Position numbers and translations under genes: made by a program. Source: Hamiltosporidium tvaerminnensis (Eukaryota > Microsporidia > Dubosqiidae). Taken from it: a DNA stretch of 64,000 nucleotides. Of this stretch, positions 55,831-64,000 are shown in pieces. The DNA lies in assembly GCA_022605425.2 (NCBI GenBank), contig JAKIMF020000004.1, positions 1,299,501 through 1,363,500 on the forward strand. The letters run 5' to 3'. The notes beneath the pieces are model-generated. The model was given only the letters and a program-made list of their open reading frames with translations. It was not told the origin of the DNA and ran no database searches. How positions within the stretch are numbered: the stretch's first letter is position 1; each line of letters begins with the position of its first letter.

Positions 55831-57028
55831 TTCTTCCTAAGTATATTAATTCTTTGCAATTAATAAAAAGTAAGAGCGTGCAGATTTGAGATGAAAAACA
55901 ATAAGACAAATCGATTATACTAATATATTTCTTCTGAACGAACTATAAGCGAATAAACAATGTATAAATTTTCTTCGAAATGTTGTTTAAATTGCAATAA
56001 TTTGTAAACCAGAGAGTATTCGAATTTAATTACAGATATTTAAGGTGGCTCGCATTATTCATACTTCTATAAACACTTTTATGTAATTTAAAAACTGAAA
56101 TTGAATATATTTGTGTAAAAATAAAGTAGAGATTCTAATAGAACAAACGGATATATATTCCAGCTTAGCCATTATAAATTACTTTTATAACAATAGATTA
56201 GACAATTTGAATTTGATCTCCAATCTTTTTCCGCCATATTAGATTAATAAAATTTACTCCTCAAATCATTATTATTAACGCTTTAGTTATATTATATCAA
56301 TGATGCAAATGAAGTTCCAATAAATACGATTTTATAACAATAAATCTAAAAGTTAAACTAAAAAACTGAACGCTTATTTCATTTAAAAGCCACTAATTTG
56401 TAATCTCTGGTTTGCTGAAGAACAATATTTTGATAGGATTTATTTGTAAAAAATTGCTGCATATTGCAAACTTGTATTTAGAAGTTTTTCGGTCAAATAA
56501 TACACTTTTCCTCTGTAACTGTCGGTAAATAATGCTTGCTTTTTATTAATTAGTTTGGTTTTGAATGTGGCAGACTATATCAAAAATCTTTAGTATTGTT
56601 GTATTGACGATTTAGAAAGCTCAAATTAAGCAGTATGAATAAATATTTTTTTCTAACGAAATAGTAGATTTAATAACATTGTAATATATGTATTAAGTGT
56701 AAAATACGAACGTTTCCTGTCTATTTGCTCAAAGTTACAAAGATAAAAAATTATTTTATTCCTTACTTATTTGGCATACAAGAGTCACACAGTAGCTGAA
56801 CATATGTTCGAATTCGGTAAAATAAAATATTTAATATATGTGCTAATATAATACATGTTGCCTTATAAAACATACAATAATGAACAATATTATACCTAAT
56901 ATTTGTTTAAATGCCGATTTGAAAGTTTGGAAACGTCTTTAATTAAAAGATCTAGACCTTAAAAAAATTGAATCCTAAAAAGATTTAGACTATCGCTCAT
57001 ATATTTTAAGAATAGCAAAATATATTCC
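55831..57028. other. AT-rich intergenic stretch, no gene seen
   Basis: Nothing recognised. Confidence 0.5.
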
Positions 57029-57874
57029 ATGCAATTTAGTAATTTGATATGGAACGCTTGTATATTTCAGTATGCATATTTGATAAATTGCGCTGCTGAA
57101 CAGGAAGAACTTTTACTAGAGCATATGGAAAGTGGGAATAACCATATAGATGATCATAAGTATAAAATATATTCGTCGATACGAAATTTTAGCGAAGTTA
57201 TCTTAAAAAAACGGCTTCATCAACACGAGCATTTTATAGATAAATACCATATACATTGTAAAATAAATTTAAATCAAATTGATACAAATAGCGAATCTAT
57301 CCGTATAACGATGAAAGATCAGACTGATTATAATAGAAACTATGTTCTAACCTGGAAACTTGACCCGCAATATAATATGTCAGATTTTATAGCAGAGATG
57401 AATCATTCAATATTTATATGCAATGAAGATATTGAAGCATTTGAGAAAACAAATCATACTATTTTAAAAATGAAATTCGAAGACGACATTATATATGGAA
57501 AAATCGGCAAAATAGAGTCAAATGTTGTTTTTAGTTTATATTTGGTCCAAAATCTTGCAACTCTTAAAAATTTAAGAACATTTAATCGTATTATAGGTGG
57601 ATCTTCGCAGAAATCAAATTACAAATCCTTTGTTTTAATTCTTAATGAAAAAATAAACAGTTACGATAGATTTGTAATTTTTACAGAATATTTCAAAGAT
57701 GATGGTAAAAATTTTGATTCTGGTTATATTTCTGTGATGATTTCTCAAAAATATTCAGAAAATATATTGAGTGACACTGTTTGTTATTTAAAAAACTATA
57801 AAGATTGCTCAATATTTGCCAAACTTAAACTTTATTTTCTGAATTACAAAAATCGATTGATTTTAGCGATTTGA
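57029..57874 (+). CDS. Secreted hypothetical protein
   Basis: The 281-residue protein has a probable signal peptide (SNLIWNACIFQYAYLINCAA, ~3-23) and then a hydrophilic His/Glu/Asp-rich segment (EEHMESGNNHIDDH region). A beta-rich-looking body follows with alternating Ile/Val/Phe (YVLTWKLDPQYNMSDF, SFVLILNEKINSYDRFVIFT). No transmembrane span and no recognised domain. Stop is TGA, unlike most genes here, which use TAA or TAG. A second ORF starts 43 bases later in another frame. Confidence 0.55.
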   Translation: MQFSNLIWNACIFQYAYLINCAAEQEELLLEHMESGNNHIDDHKYKIYSSIRNFSEVILKKRLHQHEHFIDKYHIHCKINLNQIDTNSESIRITMKDQTDYNRNYVLTWKLDPQYNMSDFIAEMNHSIFICNEDIEAFEKTNHTILKMKFEDDIIYGKIGKIESNVVFSLYLVQNLATLKNLRTFNRIIGGSSQKSNYKSFVLILNEKINSYDRFVIFTEYFKDDGKNFDSGYISVMISQKYSENILSDTVCYLKNYKDCSIFAKLKLYFLNYKNRLILAI

Positions 57875-57917
57875 TAATAATCCACTAGAATAAACCTTAT
57901 ATTTAAATGAAATTAAT

Positions 57918-58340
57918 ATGTTACAACAAGTTAAGAATGAAAAAACAAAAATAAAAAAGTCACGGAATACTTTCTTGGGATCTGAATTGATTTCATTCCT
58001 TGAAGATGGACAAGATAATCACATCAACGGCTTTATCCTACCAGGTCTACGTATTGAAATTATAGAAAAACCCAAGCATAGAAAAATTTCTAGAATCAAG
58101 CGAAAAGATACAAATAATACTGAAATTATAATAAATATAATTCTATCTATGTATGATTATGATAGATATGAATTTGTTTTTATATTTAATAAGAATAAAA
58201 CAAGGATTAAATCGTGCCTTAACTATTTCAAAAATGAGAAATGGCAATTTACAAAAAAAACGAACAAAATGTCTGAACTTAACTCCGAGTTTGATAGTAT
58301 TTTTGCGAGTTATATATCCAGTCAACTTAAAGTTCAATAA
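57918..58340 (+). CDS. Hypothetical protein next to the secreted ORF
   Basis: 140 residues, Lys/Asn/Ile-rich, with no signal peptide at the ATG. The frame is open only back to 57894. It has a strand-like region (EIIINIILSMYDYDRYEFVF) that loosely recalls the SYDRFVIF part of the preceding protein. It may therefore be a partial tandem relative or the detached 3' part of one larger ancestral gene. No family recognised. Confidence 0.4.
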   Translation: MLQQVKNEKTKIKKSRNTFLGSELISFLEDGQDNHINGFILPGLRIEIIEKPKHRKISRIKRKDTNNTEIIINIILSMYDYDRYEFVFIFNKNKTRIKSCLNYFKNEKWQFTKKTNKMSELNSEFDSIFASYISSQLKVQ

Positions 58341-58539
58341 TAAACATTTTTTTGACTTAATTATATTTATTTTTATTATAATGAAGAGAATATATTGTGG
58401 CAAAGCGTATTTGCGTGCAGGTGGCGAAGATGGTGTATAAAATTATTTTTTGATCTGATAAATAATAAACCATCTATATTTTCGATTTTTTAATTGTAAT
58501 TTGTATAAAGATGAACTTGTCAACATAATATATACTTTT

Positions 58540-59090
58540 TCTACATACCTGAGTTGCGGTTTTTTCTATTAGAAGTGGTTACGGCTGAAATTGTAGGTAA
58601 ATACCATGAAAATAGATTGCACTCGAGATTACGCACGGTGATCAAAGACACATTGCCAAGTCAGATCTAAAGTAACCTAACCTCTAAGAATCCAGCAATG
58701 CTGAGTTCTAGGTATACTTAACGGTGCATCATTACTAAAATAGGCAATCATATGTAAGTTGCAACTATATATCTGCTGAAGCCTTTATTTCGTCTGCAAA
58801 GTTACAAAAGTAGGATGACTCTGGCCTTAGTACCTAATATAGATATTTACCTGCGATAATACACAAGAGATAACGTAATTAAATGACCTCGATAAAGTTC
58901 TTCGCATTGAAAAAATTTAACATACCTTTTAGCTAAAAGAATTTTAGATCATGAGATTTTTAGGAATATCGGTTAAGTTTTAGAGGCGCAATATTTATGT
59001 TAGACCTAGAACTGTGTTAAGGCCATAGAAACAATTTACATTGTGCCACTTATTTTCAAAGAAGATGTTATATCTATTCAATAACTATAT
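58540..59090 (+). mobile_element. Worn copy of the ~0.74-kb element (copy E)
   Basis: Landmarks in the same order as copies B and C: TGCGGTTTTTTC, TGTAGGTAAATACCATG, then TATTTATGTTAGACCTAGAA and CTGTGTTAAGGCCATAGAAA, then AAGATGTTATAT at the end. The middle is strongly diverged. Confidence 0.6.
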
Positions 59091-60875
59091 CAATGGTCAA
59101 TATAATATTTTATAAGAAGATTTACAATCAAATGTCGCATTCATAACCAAATAAATTGGAAGATAAATATAAAATTTTTATTAAAATGAAGCTTTATGCC
59201 ATTCAATATTGATTAAAATCCTAAAGCTTACAATAAGTTCATTTTATGCGTATATTGATATCGAGACTTTTTTCTCAGATCAGAAACGTATTTAAATTTT
59301 TTTTTACAGTATTAGCAACAGAAATTTTTAAATTGCTGGAAGTATACAAAAAAAAATTGAAAACAACATGAAAATATCTAATTTATAAGATTTCACAAGG
59401 ATTTCAGCTTTGAATCTGTTTACTTTATTGATTTCTGTAGAATTTTCTTTTTGTGTAAAAAATCGTAAGCCAACGCAATCAGAGATCACTATAGATTTAT
59501 CTGATGTATATTAGAACCTTTTTACCTACTTATAATCAAAAGACTGTATTTCTATCTCGAGAATGTGTAAAGATCGAAATTAAAAATTTAAATAGGATAA
59601 AAGTATTAGACTTACCAATAATTTTGCGTATAAATATGATCCGAACTTATCGGAATGTAAGAGCAATGATATTATAGCAGACTATATAATTAAAAATCTT
59701 ATAACAAATATGAGTAATTCCACAAAGACTGCAGATAATTTAAAAAAATATAGAGGCTTACTTAAAATATTCTTCTTAACCCGAATGAAAGGAAACAGTG
59801 AAGGATAAGTTATGAATGCCTTTTCGAGCTATTAGGGTTATGGGCTACACTGGAATAACATTTTATGATAATATAACAGTGATTTAAACTGTACAAAATA
59901 CCAAATTATGTATTAATTATGTATTAATTATAAATTAATTAGTCTGCGATTGACTTCAGGCTTAGAAAACTCATGTATAGGTCGAAGACGCAATTCCTAC
60001 AATCTTAACAGCTTTTGCAGATGCATCGACAAACTTAAAAATAAATATAGACTTAAATAGTACTATATAAATACAATATTATCCGAAAATACCTTTGGCT
60101 GTTTACGAGGCGCGCATTAAAATTCAAAGATGTCACAAATGCGAGAATTATATTTTTAAAATATGAAACACAAATCGCGGTTAGTCATAATCACAAGAAC
60201 GATACATTTAAATTCCATAAAATATTTCCAACAACGGTAATTGAATTACAAAGAGTTATAAACTGAAGGTACACATTTACCTTGCTGTTATTTTATAACT
60301 CAATAATGTTCTGTCAATTTATAACCAATGCATTGAAACGCAATAAATTTAATCATCTTGTAGTGAGCATGTAACTTATGTTTATAAAACGAAAAATTTC
60401 GATAATCATTGCAACAATATAGTTTTTTTCGTCAACTCGAGTAAGGCTCGAAAAGCTCTAATATAACCAAAATTTCGAATAGATTTTTAAATAATATTCG
60501 AAGTATATTTGAACATGGTAGTTATTTATCGAGTTGCATCAAATTCACAATTATTGGCAAATTATCGAAAAAATTAGTGCAAGAGTATCAAAGTAATATT
60601 AATCTTAAGTAAAAGATTCTTATTCTTTTAGATATTTTATTTTTGTTTATTTAATTTACTTTATTTTGAATTTTATAGACTATTTATTTTTATTCAAGAT
60701 ATTTATATAAAAAAAACTACAAATTCATTTTTACTATCTTTTAATATTTTAAAAATAACAATATAGTTTTAAATTAATACATAATACTCGCTATTAAAAA
60801 AGACGTATATGTTATATTAATTTCATTCATCAAGACGTTTTTGGCTTTATAACAGATAATCGCTCCTCAGGAAAC
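59091..60875. other. AT-rich intergenic stretch, no gene seen
   Basis: Nothing recognised on either strand. Confidence 0.55.
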
Positions 60876-60879
60876 TCGA

Positions 60880-61480
60880 TTAGTACTCCCCCCGTTACCA
60901 TCAGCGCACATTTTATTTAAAAGAGCCTTAGATTCATTTATTTGGCTATGGGTTTGCTTTTAGTTCGTTAATGTTTGAATTCGAGTATCTATTGTAGGCC
61001 AAAAAAAATACTTGAATTCCAGAAGACCGGCAGAATTTCACATACTCTGCCATTTATGAACTGATTATAGATCCGGCTATGATTTATCTCGGAAACTAAC
61101 ATGGGTTTGCAGTTAGAGTGAAAATATTAAAATAACGTATTGAGCTTTATACTTGGCTTTCGAATTAAACAGAGATTATTCTTTTCGCTTCTACTCTAGA
61201 GGAGTGTCTTCTAATTCGAGTAAGCGTGGCTACTTTGCATGGTTTTAAACAGCAATCACTCATAAATTGTTCGTGGTTTTAATCTAGTAACATTAAAAAT
61301 TACTAATTCACTGTAGAAAAAGTTAATTATTTTATAAAACTTCTCAAAAATATACAAATCCGCTGGGAAAAAGCATAACACACTGCATTCTTTATTCTAT
61401 CAAAAATCGAAGCAATTTCCATAATTTTCAGCTACTCATTGACAAGCGCATAGTGTTTATTTTTTTATCCATACTACACC
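60880..61480 (-). mobile_element. Worn copy of the ~0.74-kb element (copy G)
   Basis: Order as in copies A and D: TTTTAGTTCGTTAATGTTTG, CTCGGAAACTAACATGGG, GGCTTTCGAATTAAAC, GTCTTCTAATTCGAGTAAGC, TTTGCATGGTTTTAAACAGC, AATCTAGTAACATTAAAAAT. No clear target duplication remains. Confidence 0.6.
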
Positions 61481-62785
61481 ATTTATTTTATTTTAAAATA
61501 GAAAAGATAAATATTTCGAAAAGTAGAAAAAGCGAATACAAAGAAATGAAGCATAACTGTACCTAAATTACTATTACTCTGCTATGAATGTCCATCTTTA
61601 TTGTCCAAACCCATAGTCTCGGAGGCTTTGTTAAGTTTATGGTCTTTCATTGTATTTAGTTAGAGAAGCTAGAATAATTTAAAACTTTAAAAATAGATTT
61701 ATGCTGGTTATATTTTATTATTTGCGTTTCTCTTCTCCCAGAAAATGCCATATCCAGACCATTCTTTGAAATAGATTGAATATCAATTGTTAATATGAGA
61801 TTAAACAAATAAAATCATGTAATAGAAGAAAATACAAAGTACAAAAATATCATAACCAGATATTGTGTTTTAATCATGCGAAAGTATTTCACAGCTTGTA
61901 AAAATCAAGCTTGGTTTAAGTATTATTGAAACACAACCAAGCGCGAATTTCACGATAAGAAAGAATTTCTGGATAATTTATATAAATAATTGCAAATTTA
62001 TTTATTTATTGTGGTTTATATTAAACATTTTCTGCAAATTGCAACGTTTAATTTATTTAATACTAAATTAGATTGTTTTTGCTTTTCTAGCTTAATCCAG
62101 TACTCTGTAAGCCTCTGTTATGTCTTTTTGTTTCAATTTTTTTATATTTTGCAGTCAAGGCATTTTGAAAATAATTTTATTTTACTTTTAGTCAAATAAA
62201 TTATAATCATTGTTGTTCATCCAGCCTTTCTCTTCAAAACGTACTTGCGATAAAGTAACCAAGTTCGTGTGTCTTACTTCCATTTAATACAATAATGGAC
62301 AATCTTACACACCACACCCAAATAGACAATTAGCTTAGTTTTAAATTATGTTTTTAAAAAAAAAGTTATGGCTAGCTTTTCATCGGTTTTATATTTATTT
62401 TGGTTCTGTTTCTAACAATCTAATGGGCATCTTAAAGCCCATTAAATGCTATCTACTTGCGATTATAACCGGTTTGTAGCATATAGAACCATTGTGCGAT
62501 TATACATAAAAATATACGCAACTCGTCAAAAAATAATGATACCCACATAATTGTACCATTTGCATTTTGGAAAAACTCAAATTTGATTTCAGTTTGAATG
62601 ATTGTTATAAGATGGATTTTTTTACTTATAAATTGATTCCAAATCATTCTGAATTCGACAAAAACATAAGTCTAGGCTAAAAACTTATACTTGCTTTCAG
62701 TTTCGAGAAATTCTCGGGCTAGAAGACTCCTAATTTGTTTTGTAGATTTAGTTTAAATTGATCTTCGAGATGTTTGTGAAAAAAT
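61481..62785. other. AT-rich stretch, no gene accepted
   Basis: The short Phe/Leu-rich frame at 61990-62199 has no motif and no context; I treat it as chance. Confidence 0.5.
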
Positions 62786-62789
62786 CACG

Positions 62790-63340
62790 CACGTAATATG
62801 CAGTCTGTTATAGTCTTTTCCGTGTATTTTTCACACCTATTTTATAATTGCTTGCAGTTTCGCTAGACTTATTGCATTGCTGACACATACCTTTCTCCTT
62901 GGTGTACGTTTCTAGCCACGATATAACAGAAAACTGACTGTCATAGGCTTAATATTCTTTTTCTTTAGTCAGCTGAAGAGTCAACAACCTCACATGCTCC
63001 GGTCTTCTCACTTTATATAACTCTAGGTGAGGTTTTTGTTATTATATTTCCGTATATAATTTTGCTAGTTGAGCTTCTTCTAAATTTTTTTTAGTGACAT
63101 CTTCATCCTGCTTATATTTTACCTTTAAAATCCATTTATTACTGCAAGAATATTCATATGTATCCTAATCTTTTATAATTGCTTTTCTTTGGTTTTATAT
63201 TTCTTTCATTTTCTAAAAAAATCAAAATTTACAAAGGTATATATTCACCTCAAAATACATCACTATTTAGGTCTCTTCAAAGTTCTGTCTTAGAAAAATA
63301 TAGACGCTCTTTATAACCTAGCCTGCAATGTATATAAAAT
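62790..63340 (-). mobile_element. Worn LINE fragment, copy 6 (RT-thumb to knuckle)
   Basis: Blocks shared with copy 1 in the same order: TGCTGACACATACC, GAAGAGTCAACAACCTCACA, TTATATAACTCTAGGTGAGG, GCTAGTTGAGCTTCTTCTAA, ATTTTTTTTAGTGACATCTTC, GTTCTGTCTTAGAAAAATAT and AGACGCTCTTTATAACC. It lacks the 3' end and has no usable frame. Confidence 0.7.
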
Positions 63341-64000
63341 ATTCTATAAAAAAAATAGATTACACATTTAAGACTTTCTTTAAAAATATATTAAAAAGAT
63401 ACAAATCTATTATGTAATCGAGTAATAACACTAAGACATCAACAAGAAGTCAAACTGTGTAATAGTTTGAAAAATGTATGATACCCACAATATTGTTCCA
63501 ATTACTAACATTACTCTTTTAATTGTTTAAAAAATCCACAAAACCAACAAAAGTGCTTAAAAATAGAACATTAAACACATTAAAATCTGTTATTGGTTAT
63601 AAATATATTCTCACTAAATATTGCTTTAAATCCTTTCTAGATTATAGTAAATCATAATAAATCCAATAAAGAAATATCTTTTTACTTTCTAAAGTTTAAA
63701 TCATTAAACTACGAATCAATGTAAATAAATTTGATCGAATTTTCTTTTTAAGCTTTTTACTAAAGTATAAGCAATTGTATGATAAGATTAATGGTAAAAT
63801 AAATATTCCATGTAGTTTATTTATATCCAAAATATAATTATTGTTTGAATAGTCTCATCGAATTAAATACCTGTTAAAAAATTTTTCTTTATAAAATAAA
63901 CCAGAAAATTAAATTACTAAAGAATTACCAAATACATATATCCTAAAAAAATATATTTCTTCAGACAAAGAAAACGTTTATTTAATAGAATACCACGAAA
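63341..64000. other. AT-rich stretch to the window end, no gene seen
   Basis: Nothing recognised. Confidence 0.5.

Noticed and set aside
61990-62199. 69-residue Phe/Leu-rich ORF
   Set aside because: Low-complexity frame in stop-poor T-rich DNA without context or motif.

Overview
The window looks like a gene-poor, very AT-rich contig from a microsporidian with a large, repeat-filled genome. A Hamiltosporidium-like species is my best guess, but this is an inference and not a match I could run. The grounds are: all recognisable genes are intronless eukaryotic genes (GAR1, Dus1-type dihydrouridine synthase, farnesyl-diphosphate synthase, L-type lectin, small heat-shock protein, Integrator-subunit-4-like HEAT protein); several large signal-peptide proteins are Ser/Thr/Asn/Lys-rich or leucine-rich; C-rich motifs sit a few bases before some ATGs; and long AT-rich stretches hold decayed transposons. 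I found no bacterial operons and no CRISPR array. I identified no tRNA or rRNA, but I could not scan for them.

Layout. 1-4.4 kb: two low-complexity genes. One encodes an 11-residue-periodic Ser/Lys/Glu protein and runs off the left edge. The other encodes a secreted Asn/Ser/Thr-rich protein whose frame is broken near base 2580. A long hairpin and a ~77-bp tandem repeat lie between them. 6.65-9.69 kb: a ~1,000-residue secreted Thr/Asn-rich repeat protein on the minus strand. 12.3-13.5 kb: an L-type lectin cargo receptor. 13.8-15.9 kb: a dead Tc1/mariner element whose right inverted repeat is interrupted by a ~0.7-kb interspersed element. 16.6-17.25 kb: GAR1 with an in-frame UGA before its last 68 codons. 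17.3-26.1 kb: a graveyard of R2/Dong-type LINE copies that carry a restriction-enzyme-like endonuclease.

28.8-31.6 kb: the INTS4-like HEAT protein. 32.1-33.0 kb: hairpin-bearing tandem repeats followed by a small Hsp20. 33.6 kb: the tail of a second kind of LINE. 35.3-36.6 kb: a secreted protein of unknown family. 37.9-39.9 kb: a 0.74-kb interspersed element next to another LINE copy. 40.0-42.4 and 43.9-46.1 kb: two members of a secreted family that I read as BTB-like plus leucine-rich-repeat; the second is a pseudogene. 48.8-49.8 kb: Dus1. 51.95-52.9 kb: farnesyl-diphosphate synthase. 57.0-58.3 kb: two small unknown ORFs, the first secreted. The remainder to 64 kb is AT-rich DNA with worn copies of the same two repeat families.

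How the parts relate. The housekeeping genes act in rRNA pseudouridylation (GAR1), tRNA modification (Dus1), isoprenoid synthesis (FPPS), ER-Golgi cargo sorting (lectin), proteostasis (Hsp20) and possibly RNA 3'-end processing (INTS4-like). They are not an operon. Between them lie lineage-specific secreted proteins, which are plausible spore-surface or host-facing products. A mobile-element economy surrounds them, in which a noncoding ~0.74-kb element probably borrows the machinery of the LINE: it has 9-13 bp target duplications and a TTAAATAA-like 3' tail resembling that of the LINE.
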